A stretch of 64,000 nt of DNA. Origin: Marinobacter oulmenensis (GTDB lineage: Bacteria > Pseudomonadota > Gammaproteobacteria > Pseudomonadales > Oleiphilaceae). This document shows positions 31,485 to 38,982 of the stretch, one piece after another. The notes under the pieces were generated by a model. It was not told where the DNA came from, did no database searches, and worked only from the letters and a program-made list of their open reading frames with translations. Positions within the stretch are counted from its first letter, which is position 1, and the number at the start of each line of letters is the position of its first letter. The translations under genes were made by a program, and so were the position numbers. Where the stretch lies: contig NZ_JACHFE010000001.1 in the NCBI RefSeq assembly GCF_014201735.1, positions 1-64,000 of the forward strand, in the 5' to 3' direction.

Positions 31485-31922
31485 TTATCCGGTCTGCCGG
31501 GGTGTCTGGATGTTCAGGCGTGGAATTTCCTGTTTCGGGCAGCGGTCCATGACGACCTTGAGTCCGGCGTTACCCGCGCGCTCGGCACCGGCCGGGTTGA
31601 TGACGCCCAGTTGCAGCCAGAGAACGGGGATCTGCAGATCAATGGCCTGGTCAATCACCGGGTCGGTGCGTTCCGGGGCAAGAAACAGGTCTGCCATGTC
31701 CACCGGTTCGGGCAGGGCGTTCAGATCGGCAACCACCGTTTCGCCCAGCAACTGCTGACCGGCGAGCCGGGGATTGACCGGGATGACGCGATAGCCCTGG
31801 TTCTGCAGATACGCCATGACTTCGTGAGAGGGGCGATTGGTTTTCTCACTGGCACCGACCAGGGCAATGGTGCGCACACCCTCAAGGATATCCCGGATCT
31901 GATCCGGCTCGTTGTTCAGCAT
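31485..31922 (-). CDS. CoA-binding protein, YccU-like
   Basis: A 145-residue Rossmann-fold CoA-binding domain protein. TIALVGASEKTNRPSHEVMAYLQNQGYRVIPVNPRLAGQQLLGE is the nucleotide-binding half. PVLWLQLGVINPAGAERAGNAGLKVVMDRCPKQE is the conserved second half with Cys. Length equals the family. It follows folX by 15 bases on the same strand, as a small operon folE-folX-yccU-like. The biological role of the family is not well known. Confidence 0.87.
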   Translation of the reverse strand: MLNNEPDQIRDILEGVRTIALVGASEKTNRPSHEVMAYLQNQGYRVIPVNPRLAGQQLLGETVVADLNALPEPVDMADLFLAPERTDPVIDQAIDLQIPVLWLQLGVINPAGAERAGNAGLKVVMDRCPKQEIPRLNIQTPRQTG

Positions 31923-31937
31923 GCTGGCCTCCCGGGA

Positions 31938-32312
31938 TCAGCGTTGGTCTTCCAGGCACACCGAAACCGATTCGGCATAGCGCAGGGCGTGGGGTTTGTC
32001 GATCTCGACCTGTGCCCAGCGTACCGCCTGGTGGGACATCACGATATCGAGTACCTCATGGGTCAGCCGCTCCAGCAGGGCAAACCGGTTGCCGTCCACG
32101 TGGGCAATGATCTGCTTGGTGATGGTCCGGTAGTTGAGTGCAGCAGAAATCTCATTACGGTCAATGGCCTCGCTGGCATCGTAGGTGAGCTCAACATTGA
32201 TCACGACATTCTGCTGGTTGTTGATTTCCTCTTCCTTGATGCCGATGTAGGCCCTGAGCAACAGATTCTTGATGCGGACACGGGCCAGACTGTCTCCGGT
32301 AACGTTTGCCAT
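31938..32312 (-). CDS. folX: Dihydroneopterin triphosphate 2'-epimerase FolX
   Basis: A 124-residue protein of the FolB/FolX fold. [34 protein letters not shown] and [36 protein letters not shown] are nearer to E. coli FolX than to FolB. The active-site Tyr/Lys region [16 protein letters not shown] also fits. ATG 32312 has GGAGG upstream; the frame stays open 52 codons further into folE but without a start signal. It follows folE by 29 bases, consistent with pterin or tetrahydromonapterin synthesis. Confidence 0.9.
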   Translation of the reverse strand: MANVTGDSLARVRIKNLLLRAYIGIKEEEINNQQNVVINVELTYDASEAIDRNEISAALNYRTITKQIIAHVDGNRFALLERLTHEVLDIVMSHQAVRWAQVEIDKPHALRYAESVSVCLEDQR

Positions 32313-32341
32313 GAAGCCTCCCTGGTCGGGGATAAAGGGGA

Positions 32342-32911
32342 TCAGTGATTGCTGCGGATGAGATTGAGGAACTCGGTACGCGTGGCCTGGGACTTGCGGA
32401 AGGTACCCAGCATCATGGAGGTTTTCATGCGGGAGTTCTGTTTTTCCACGCCCCGCATCATCATGCACATATGCTGGGCTTCGATGACCACGGCCACGCC
32501 GTTGGCGCCGGTGACGCTTTCAATGGCTTCGGCGATCTGGCGGGTCAGATTTTCCTGGATCTGCAGCCGGCGGGCGTACATGTCCACGATACGGGCGAAT
32601 TTGGACAGGCCCAGCACCTTGCCCTGGGGCAGATAGGCGATGTGGCATTTGCCGATAAACGGCAGCATATGGTGCTCACACATGCTGTAAAGCTCGATGT
32701 CCTGAACCACCACCATCTCGTCCATGGTGGACTCGAAGACGGCGTTATTGACGAGTTCGTCCAGATTCTGGTGATAGCCGTGAGTCAGGAACTGCATGGC
32801 TTTGGCGGCACGCATGGGCGTGTCCTGCAGGCCCTCACGGTCAGGGTCCTCGCCGAGGCCTTCAATAACGGCACGAAAATGGCTGGCGAGGTCTTCTAGC
32901 GGTCGTGACAT
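32342..32911 (-). CDS. folE: GTP cyclohydrolase I
   Basis: A 189-residue enzyme that converts GTP to 7,8-dihydroneopterin triphosphate, the first step of folate and pterin synthesis. The zinc ligands lie in [11 protein letters not shown] and [39 protein letters not shown] and [18 protein letters not shown] complete the substrate pocket. The length fits (type I enzymes 180-220). It leads the folE-folX operon. Its product is the substrate of FolX. Confidence 0.95.
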   Translation of the reverse strand: MSRPLEDLASHFRAVIEGLGEDPDREGLQDTPMRAAKAMQFLTHGYHQNLDELVNNAVFESTMDEMVVVQDIELYSMCEHHMLPFIGKCHIAYLPQGKVLGLSKFARIVDMYARRLQIQENLTRQIAEAIESVTGANGVAVVIEAQHMCMMMRGVEKQNSRMKTSMMLGTFRKSQATRTEFLNLIRSNH

Positions 32912-32956
32912 AGTGGCTTCCGATCGTGTGTAGCTGTAGCTGGCAAAAGGCGAAGC

Positions 32957-34003
32957 TTAAGGGAATTCGGGTGTTTTCGCCATGGCCGGTTGTCTCGGAA
33001 CATTGATCACCTGGTCCCGCCCTGCGGCTTTGGCCTCATAAAGTGCCTGGTCCGCTCGATTCAGCCAGCTTGACCAGCTGTCTCCGGGCTCCACCTCGGC
33101 GACACTGGCGCTGGCGGTGACCCGCAGATCATCCAGGAAGGGGCGGGCACTGATGGTGTCGAGTAGCTGGTGGGCCAGTCTGTCGGCATCTTTCTGCCGG
33201 GTTTCCGGTAGTACCAGCATGAACTCCTCGCCCCCGATGCGAAACAGCTGGTCACTGTCCCGCAGCCTGGCCCGCAGCCTGAGCGCCATATCCTTGAGCA
33301 CCCGGTCACCCGCCAGATGGCCCCATTGGTCGTTGATGCTCTTGAAGTAATCCAGATCGATCAACACCAGGCTCGACACCCGTTCATAGCGTTCCCTAAG
33401 CGTTATGTGATGATTCATTACGTCGGCCATCTGCGATCGGTTCAAACAGCCGGTCAGAGGATCGGTGGTCGCCAGCCGGGTCAGTTCCCGTTGCAGCTTC
33501 CCCACCAGCCAGGCGAAAGTCATGGCAAACAGGCAACTCAGCCCCAGGGAAAAGCAGATTCGCCAGAAATCCGCGACCGCGAACTTCATCGATGACACCA
33601 GAGCCATGGCCCCGATGAAGATAACGCTGAAGACAATGGCCTGGCGCAGGGGGAGCAGGAAGAACAGGGCAATAGACGCCGGATAGGCCCAGTACAGACC
33701 GGCATAGCCGTTGATATAGGTGGAATAGGTAGCGCAGATGGCGGCGAGCAGTGGGAACAGCCAGCCATGGAGAAAATAGGAACCCTTGAAGCGCAGAAAG
33801 GCGATGACCAGGACAGCGTTCAGGCAGAACAGAGCGAGCATGCCTGAGAGCAGGATGTGGTGTTGGTGCCACTGGATAACAATGAGTGGTGCGACCGCAA
33901 TCAGGGCCCAGATATGCAGGTGATACACCAGCTGGCGCCTGAAACCCAGCACCGCCTTGGTGGGGTTGGTCGCCAGGGCATCCGGCGAAATAAAGAGATT
34001 CAC
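32957..34003 (-). CDS. Membrane diguanylate cyclase (six helices plus GGDEF)
   Basis: A 348-residue protein with six predicted helices (about 25-165) and a C-terminal GGDEF domain (about 175-335). The active site is GGEEF (FRIGGEEFMLVL, about residue 257), and an RxxD I-site (RDSD) stands five residues upstream. GTG 34003 is the start, with AGGAG six bases before. It is the third cyclic di-GMP gene within 11 kb. The membrane part resembles MASE-type sensors, but no ligand is known. Confidence 0.87.
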   Translation of the reverse strand: MNLFISPDALATNPTKAVLGFRRQLVYHLHIWALIAVAPLIVIQWHQHHILLSGMLALFCLNAVLVIAFLRFKGSYFLHGWLFPLLAAICATYSTYINGYAGLYWAYPASIALFFLLPLRQAIVFSVIFIGAMALVSSMKFAVADFWRICFSLGLSCLFAMTFAWLVGKLQRELTRLATTDPLTGCLNRSQMADVMNHHITLRERYERVSSLVLIDLDYFKSINDQWGHLAGDRVLKDMALRLRARLRDSDQLFRIGGEEFMLVLPETRQKDADRLAHQLLDTISARPFLDDLRVTASASVAEVEPGDSWSSWLNRADQALYEAKAAGRDQVINVPRQPAMAKTPEFP

Positions 34004-34207
34004 ACCTTGCTCCTGCTGGTTGGCACGTCCATGACATTGTTGTTGGAATTATAGGCAACCGAGTCTAGCACGGTCTGTGAATTCTGCCCCGCTACTGATG
34101 CCTGGGACCGTTTGTCCATCCCTAAGCCGGGGCTGTTGAGACCCCATGAGGTTTGGCGCCATCCACCGGGTTCGATAAACTGCTGGCTTCAGATTAGAGG
34201 ATAGTGA
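34004..34207. other. Divergent intergenic region between the diguanylate cyclase and the patatin gene
   Basis: A 204-base gap that must hold both promoters. No convincing -35/-10 pair, palindrome or structured RNA was recognised. A ribosome binding site (AGAGGA) precedes the patatin start. Confidence 0.4.
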
Positions 34208-35290
34208 ATGACTGCCATCCATACCAGTGCACCGGCGTTGACCATCCGGGCTGGCCAGCGCGCCCTGCAACGGCTGCAGGAAAAGAACCTGACACCGGAT
34301 GATGTTCACGTGATTCCCGGCGCGGCTGGTGGCCCCAAGGCTCTGGGCATCAGCGGTCTGGACAAGGCCATTTTTGGTGACTGGCTGCCCCGGGTGCAAC
34401 AGCAACGGGCGCTGATCGGCTCGTCCATTGGCAGCTGGCGCTTTGCCGCCGTTGCTTCCGGTGATGACCCGAAATCGCAACTGGCGAAACTGGCGGAACT
34501 TTACACGATCCAGCGCTTTGACCGGGATGTCGATGCCGCCGAGATCAGCCGGCGCAGTGAGCTGTTTCTGCAGGAACTGCTCGGGGGCCGCGAGGACACG
34601 CTGCTGAATCACCCCTGGTATCGTCTCAGCGTGGTGGTTATCCGGAGCCTGGGACTGCTCCAGCATGACACCCGCGGCCGGCTCGGGCTGGGGCTGATGG
34701 GGGCCATCAGTGCCAACCTGATGAACCGGCGTTTCCTCGGGCGTTTCATGGAGCGGGGGATTGTGACCGATGTCCGGGCCGGTGCGCCTGTGTCCGAGTT
34801 GCTGGACTTCCCAAGCCACACCATCGAGCTGACCCGCGACAACCTGATCCCTTCCTTGCTGGCCTCAGCCTCCATACCGCTGGTCATGGTCGGGGTCCGT
34901 GATATTCCGGGGGCTCCGGGCGGAGTCTACCGGGACGGCGGACTGCTGGATTATCACCTGGACCTGCCCTGGCATCAGCCGGGCATTATCCTGTACCCGC
35001 ACTTTACCGACCGGGTGGTGCCCGGCTGGTTCGACAAGGCCCTGAAGTGGCGCAACGGGGATGCCCGGCGTCTGCAGGATGTGCTGCTGGTGTCTCCCTC
35101 CCGGGAGTACATTGACCGGCTGCCGGACCGCAAACTGCCCGACCGGAAAGATTTCCGGATCTATCTGGACCAGGACGATGCCCGCGAGCGGGCCTGGCGC
35201 AAAGCCGTGGCCGAAAGTGACCGGCTGGGTGATGAGTTCATGGAGCTGCTGGAAACCGGCCGGCTGGCGGAACAGATCCAGCCCCTGTAG
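34208..35290 (+). CDS. Patatin-like phospholipase
   Basis: A 360-residue patatin-fold lipid acyl hydrolase. The oxyanion motif GAAGGPKALG and the nucleophile GSSIGSW (GxSxG, Ser about residue 73) come early. The catalytic Asp is in VYRDGGLLDYHLD (DGG, about 242). ASASIPLVM is the typical helix before it. There is no signal peptide, so it acts in the cytoplasm or on the inner leaflet. ATG 34208 has AGAGGA upstream. It converges with znuB, 29 bases apart. Substrate unknown. Confidence 0.85.
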   Translation: MTAIHTSAPALTIRAGQRALQRLQEKNLTPDDVHVIPGAAGGPKALGISGLDKAIFGDWLPRVQQQRALIGSSIGSWRFAAVASGDDPKSQLAKLAELYTIQRFDRDVDAAEISRRSELFLQELLGGREDTLLNHPWYRLSVVVIRSLGLLQHDTRGRLGLGLMGAISANLMNRRFLGRFMERGIVTDVRAGAPVSELLDFPSHTIELTRDNLIPSLLASASIPLVMVGVRDIPGAPGGVYRDGGLLDYHLDLPWHQPGIILYPHFTDRVVPGWFDKALKWRNGDARRLQDVLLVSPSREYIDRLPDRKLPDRKDFRIYLDQDDARERAWRKAVAESDRLGDEFMELLETGRLAEQIQPL

Positions 35291-35319
35291 AAGCCAGACC
35301 GGCCTGCCCGGCGCTGGTG

Positions 35320-36132
35320 TCAGTCGTGGCGGTTGCGGGCGCCGGCGTACACCAGCAGGAACGCCAGAAAGGCGGTGACAACCACCGATGGCCCCGCCGG
35401 CGTGTCCAGATACCACGACATTGCCAGCCCTCCTGACACCGCTATGAATCCGAACATGATGGCCAGCCCCACCATATGCTCCGGGTTACGGGCCAGCCGG
35501 CGGGCGGTTGCTGCCGGAATCACCAGCAGGGCCGTGATCAGCAGTACGCCAACGATTTTCATGGCCACGGCGATCACCAGCGAGAACATCAGCATCAAGG
35601 CCAGACGCAGGCGCTCCACCGGCACGCCTTCCACCCGGGCCAGTTCTTCATGGATGGTGCTCATCAGCAGGCCCCGCCAGAGTACGATCAGCAGGGTCAG
35701 AACCACGACTGCACCACCGTAAATCCAGAGCAGGTCATTGCGGGTCATCGCCAGCAGATCGCCGAACAGAAGCCCGGTCAGGTCCACCCGGACGTCCGGC
35801 ATGAAACTGATGGCCACGAGACCAATGGCCAGGGTGCTGTGGGCGAGAATACCCAGCAATGTGTCGGTGGCCAGCACCCGGGTGCGCGACAGCAGCACCA
35901 GCAGGAGCGCGATACCGACACAGGTGACAATCACGGCCAGGTTCAGTGGCAGGCTGATCAGGAAACTGAGGGCAATACCCAGCAGCGCGGAATGGGCGAG
36001 GGTATCGCCGAAGTAGGCCATGCGGCGCCAGACCACGAAACAGCCCAGCGGACCGGCGACGACCGCGACTCCCAGCCCGCCAAGCAGCGCCCGCCAGAAA
36101 AAATCACCCAGGATGGCGTCAACCATGGTCAT
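35320..36132 (-). CDS. znuB: Zinc ABC transporter permease ZnuB
   Basis: A 270-residue permease with about eight helices of the ABC-3 (zinc/manganese) family. FVVWRRMAYFGDTLAHSALLGIALSF is the conserved first half, and the ELARVEGVPVERLRLALMLMFSLVIAVAMKIVGVLLI segment the second. It forms the channel for zinc import with ZnuC. The start at ATG 36132 overlaps the znuC end by 14 bases; a second ATG two codons later is possible. It closes the zur-znuC-znuB operon. Confidence 0.92.
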   Translation of the reverse strand: MTMVDAILGDFFWRALLGGLGVAVVAGPLGCFVVWRRMAYFGDTLAHSALLGIALSFLISLPLNLAVIVTCVGIALLLVLLSRTRVLATDTLLGILAHSTLAIGLVAISFMPDVRVDLTGLLFGDLLAMTRNDLLWIYGGAVVVLTLLIVLWRGLLMSTIHEELARVEGVPVERLRLALMLMFSLVIAVAMKIVGVLLITALLVIPAATARRLARNPEHMVGLAIMFGFIAVSGGLAMSWYLDTPAGPSVVVTAFLAFLLVYAGARNRHD

Positions 36133-36892
36133 GCTGGCAGCCCCCTTGATGGCTACCGGCGGGCACCACATCGCCATGCAGGTTATGCCGGTGATTGTGA
36201 TGGTGATGGTATACCGCCAGTGACTCGGCCACCCGCTGGCCAAAGGTTTCGACAAACGCCGGATCGGTGGAAATATCCGCCGGATAGCCGCTGCAGCAGA
36301 CATGCTGGTTCAGACAGATGACGTGGTCGGTGGCGGCCATCACCAGGTGCAGATCATGGGAGATCATGATCACACCGCAGTGGAGTTCGTCCCGCAACTC
36401 CCGGATCAGTTCGTACAGTGCCGCCTGACCGTTGATGTCGACACCCTGGGCCGGCTCATCCAGCACCAGCAGATCCGGTTGTCTGGCCAGCGCCCGGGCC
36501 AGCAGCAGGCGCTGGCGCTCACCGCCGGAAAGATGGTGGATGGAGGCATTGAGAAGGTGACGGACACCGGTACGTTCCAGTGCCTTTTCGCAGTCGGTGG
36601 CATTGCGCCCAGTGAGCGCCATAAAGCGTCGGACACTCAGCGGCAGCGTGGTTTCCAGAGACAGATGCTGGGGCACATAGCCGACGACGAGCCCGGGAGT
36701 TACCCGGATGCGCCCGGTGGTGGCTTTTTGAAGGCCCAGGATGGCCTTGATCAGCGTCGTCTTGCCGGCGCCGTTGGGGCCGATGATGGTCACGATGTCG
36801 CCCCGGCTGACGGTCAGATTGACGTGGTCCACGGCCACGCGATCATCAAAGCGGATGGTCAGTTGCTCAAGCTGAACCAGAGGGTCAGTCAT
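36119..36892 (-). CDS. znuC: Zinc ABC transporter ATPase ZnuC
   Basis: A 257-residue ABC ATPase. Walker A is IGPNGAGKTTLIKAIL; LSGGERQRLLLARAL is the signature, LLVLDEPAQGVD is Walker B, and the switch His is in MISHDLHLV. The C-terminal 35 residues are His-rich (YHHHHNHRHNLHG and CQHDHG), a probable zinc sink or sensor. It overlaps zur by eight bases and znuB by 14. Regulated with zur by the Zur box upstream. Confidence 0.94.
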   Translation of the reverse strand: MTDPLVQLEQLTIRFDDRVAVDHVNLTVSRGDIVTIIGPNGAGKTTLIKAILGLQKATTGRIRVTPGLVVGYVPQHLSLETTLPLSVRRFMALTGRNATDCEKALERTGVRHLLNASIHHLSGGERQRLLLARALARQPDLLVLDEPAQGVDINGQAALYELIRELRDELHCGVIMISHDLHLVMAATDHVICLNQHVCCSGYPADISTDPAFVETFGQRVAESLAVYHHHHNHRHNLHGDVVPAGSHQGGCQHDHG

Positions 36893-37376
36893 CGCGCGCG
36901 GCCTCCTGGCAGACCGGGCAGAGTCCGGAGACCTCGAGGGTGATGTCTTCTGGCAGGAACGACTGCGCCCGGGCCGCGGACTCTATGGCATCGGACAGGG
37001 CCGGAGCGTCCAGTTCCAGAGCGGTACCGCACTGGCGGCAGATCAGGAAGGCACCCCGGTGATGCTCCCCGGCATGGGGGCAGCCGACAAAGGCATTAAG
37101 CGAGGCAATCCGGTGAACCAGTCCATACTGGAGCAGAAAATCCAGCGCCCGGTAGACCGTCGGTGGCGCTGCATTGTGGCCCTCGTCGCCCAGCCGGGCG
37201 AGGATGTCATAGGCGCCCAGGGGTTTGTGGGACTGCCAGATCAGTTCCAGTACCCGCTCCCGGATGGCGGTCAGGCGGGCATTATGGTCCCGGCAGATAT
37301 CGCGGGCATCTGCCAGGGCCTGACTGACACACACGTCATGGTTGTGGGGGCGGTAGGGCAGGGCTCGTTCAGGCAT
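36885..37376 (-). CDS. zur: Zinc uptake regulator Zur (Fur family)
   Basis: A 163-residue Fur-family zinc-dependent repressor. TAIRERVLELIWQSHKPLGAYDIL and APPTVYRALDFLLQYGLVHRIASLNAFVGC form the winged-helix part. The Zn sites are in HAGEHHRGAFLICRQCG and the C-terminal GLCPVCQ. It is the first gene of an operon with znuC and znuB, so it should repress its own operon. The palindrome at 37399-37420 stands 22 bases upstream of ATG 37376. Confidence 0.93.
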   Translation of the reverse strand: MPERALPYRPHNHDVCVSQALADARDICRDHNARLTAIRERVLELIWQSHKPLGAYDILARLGDEGHNAAPPTVYRALDFLLQYGLVHRIASLNAFVGCPHAGEHHRGAFLICRQCGTALELDAPALSDAIESAARAQSFLPEDITLEVSGLCPVCQEAARDD

Positions 37377-37398
37377 GACTCGGGTTCCGACAAAGTTT

Positions 37399-37420
37399 GC
37401 AACATTATAACATTTGTTGC
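37399..37420. promoter_or_regulatory. Zur box upstream of zur-znuC-znuB
   Basis: Palindrome with GCAACA / TGTTGC arms around the AT-rich centre TTATAACATT, a good fit to the Zur consensus core (ATGTTATAACAT-like). It overlaps the expected promoter of the operon. Zn-bound Zur would block it. Confidence 0.8.
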
Positions 37421-37456
37421 TGAACGGAACACCTGTGGTGCCTGGCCAGCCGGGGA

Positions 37457-37927
37457 TCAGCTGGCGGTTTCTGTGCCTTCCAGGGCCAGTGATTCAAGGT
37501 ATTCGAGGTTGGGAATCCAGGCGGTGTCTCCGTCCACTTCCACCTGCATCAGGTCGGCCGGACCGTTTTCGCCGTCAAGCTGGCGCATCTGCTCCTCTTC
37601 CAGGCGGGCCTGGCTGGGAATCCCCTGGGTCACCAGGGCCATGAACGGTGCGCGAGTGTGATTCGGGCCGATGGTATTGAGCACAATGATGCGGCCCCGG
37701 TTATCCCCGGGAACAACGAGTTGCCCGCCATTGGCAGCATCGTAGGAGACGACCGGCAGCCGGAGTCCCCGCCAGTCGAGATGGCCCACCAGCCAGTCCG
37801 GCGTGTTGGCGCCGGCGTCCGCGCTGTCAAAGTCCACCACCTCGGCAATGGAGACGTTGGGCAGCAACAGCTGGCGACCGGTCACGGGGATCATGACGCA
37901 TTGGAGGGCTTGGCTGTTCTCGTTCAT
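37457..37927 (-). CDS. chpC: CheW-like accessory protein ChpC
   Basis: A 156-residue protein with a single CheW-like domain (about 10-150). ALQCVMIPVTGRQLLLPNVSIAEVVDF and PDWLVGHLDWRGLRLPVVSYDAANG are the CheW adaptor surface. In the Pseudomonas Chp system ChpC may link additional receptors to ChpA. It follows chpB by 11 bases and ends the cluster. The Pseudomonas chpD and chpE genes are absent here; the zur operon follows instead. Confidence 0.88.
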   Translation of the reverse strand: MNENSQALQCVMIPVTGRQLLLPNVSIAEVVDFDSADAGANTPDWLVGHLDWRGLRLPVVSYDAANGGQLVVPGDNRGRIIVLNTIGPNHTRAPFMALVTQGIPSQARLEEEQMRQLDGENGPADLMQVEVDGDTAWIPNLEYLESLALEGTETAS

Positions 37928-37938
37928 GGTTGATGTCC

Positions 37939-38982
37939 TCAGGCGGAATCCCGTTGTTGTCTGTTACGGAGCAGGCAGTGATTCTCGATGGTCCTGACCA
38001 GTTCGCCGGCCAGTTGCTCAGGGGTGCCACTGAAACCGGCGCAACCGGTGGCCGCGACGGATTCAGGCATGGAGCTGTTGCCGCAGCTTGAACTTTCCTG
38101 GACCCAGATCCGGCTGCCATGGCTGTTGATCATTGGGGCGGCGATGGCGCCATCATTACCCATGCCTGAAAAGATCACGGCGTGGCAGTGATCCTGATAG
38201 TGTTCGGCGACATTCAGCAGAACCTGGTCGATGGAGGGGCCATAGGGGCCCGGCCAGGGCCGACCGGTGCGGGTCAGTTTGCCGTCACTGGTAAACGACC
38301 ACTCCTGTTCCACCGGCATCAGCACCACATCACCGTTGCAGATGACGGTGCCTTCCTCGGCGGCTTTCAACTGATAATGGGCATGTCTTCCCAGAATGCG
38401 GGTGAGCACCTGGGTGAAATGGCTGTCGATGTGCTGGGCATAGACAAATCCGACCGGTAATCCGGCGGGCAGGTTGTCCAGAAAGGTCTTCACCGCAGCC
38501 GGGCCTCCGAGGGAGGCACCCAACACCCAGACTTCCCGGGCAGGGCTGTCCGCGGCAGCCGGGGTGATCCAGCTCGACAGCTCGAGGGGGGCTTCCACGG
38601 ACCGGTCCATGTCCGCCAGTTCCTCGATATCCGAGGCGCTGTCCAGCTGTTCAAGCTGACCCAGTTGCTGCTCCAGTTTGCCCAGCAGGCGGCGTTCCCA
38701 GCGGGAGTAATCAATGCCTCCGGGTGCGGGGGCCTGGTCGACGCCGAACAGTACCGGCGCCTCGGTGTTCTCAAGCAGGTGATCAAACAGCTGCGAGTGA
38801 TCGGATTCGTCCCGCAGGGTAACCAGCCACAGGCAGGCTTCGGGAAACCCGGGGTACCCTAACAGTCGCTCCGGGTCCCCGGAAAAACTCACCTCGACGC
38901 CGAATTTGCCTGCCGCCGACTGCAGCCGGTGACGCTGGAGGACCGCATCGGCGACGATTCCGACGCCCGGAGCACTGGCCAT
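37939..38982 (-). CDS. chpB: Protein-glutamate methylesterase ChpB (CheB-like)
   Basis: A 347-residue methylesterase that removes methyl groups from PilJ. The C-terminal catalytic domain (about 165-340) has the Ser in LGASLGGPAAVK, the His in YAQHIDSHF and the Asp in SGMGNDGAIAA. The N-terminal part (about 1-110) resembles a receiver fold but lacks the usual acidic pocket and phosphorylatable Asp. An acidic linker lies between. TAATG overlaps the chpA stop by one base, so they are coupled. Confidence 0.9.
   Translation of the reverse strand: MASAPGVGIVADAVLQRHRLQSAAGKFGVEVSFSGDPERLLGYPGFPEACLWLVTLRDESDHSQLFDHLLENTEAPVLFGVDQAPAPGGIDYSRWERRLLGKLEQQLGQLEQLDSASDIEELADMDRSVEAPLELSSWITPAAADSPAREVWVLGASLGGPAAVKTFLDNLPAGLPVGFVYAQHIDSHFTQVLTRILGRHAHYQLKAAEEGTVICNGDVVLMPVEQEWSFTSDGKLTRTGRPWPGPYGPSIDQVLLNVAEHYQDHCHAVIFSGMGNDGAIAAPMINSHGSRIWVQESSSCGNSSMPESVAATGCAGFSGTPEQLAGELVRTIENHCLLRNRQQRDSA

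Noticed and set aside
31938..32468. FolB (dihydroneopterin aldolase) or a longer folX reading
   Set aside because: Sequence blocks fit FolX better than FolB, and the upstream 52 codons overlap folE without a start signal.
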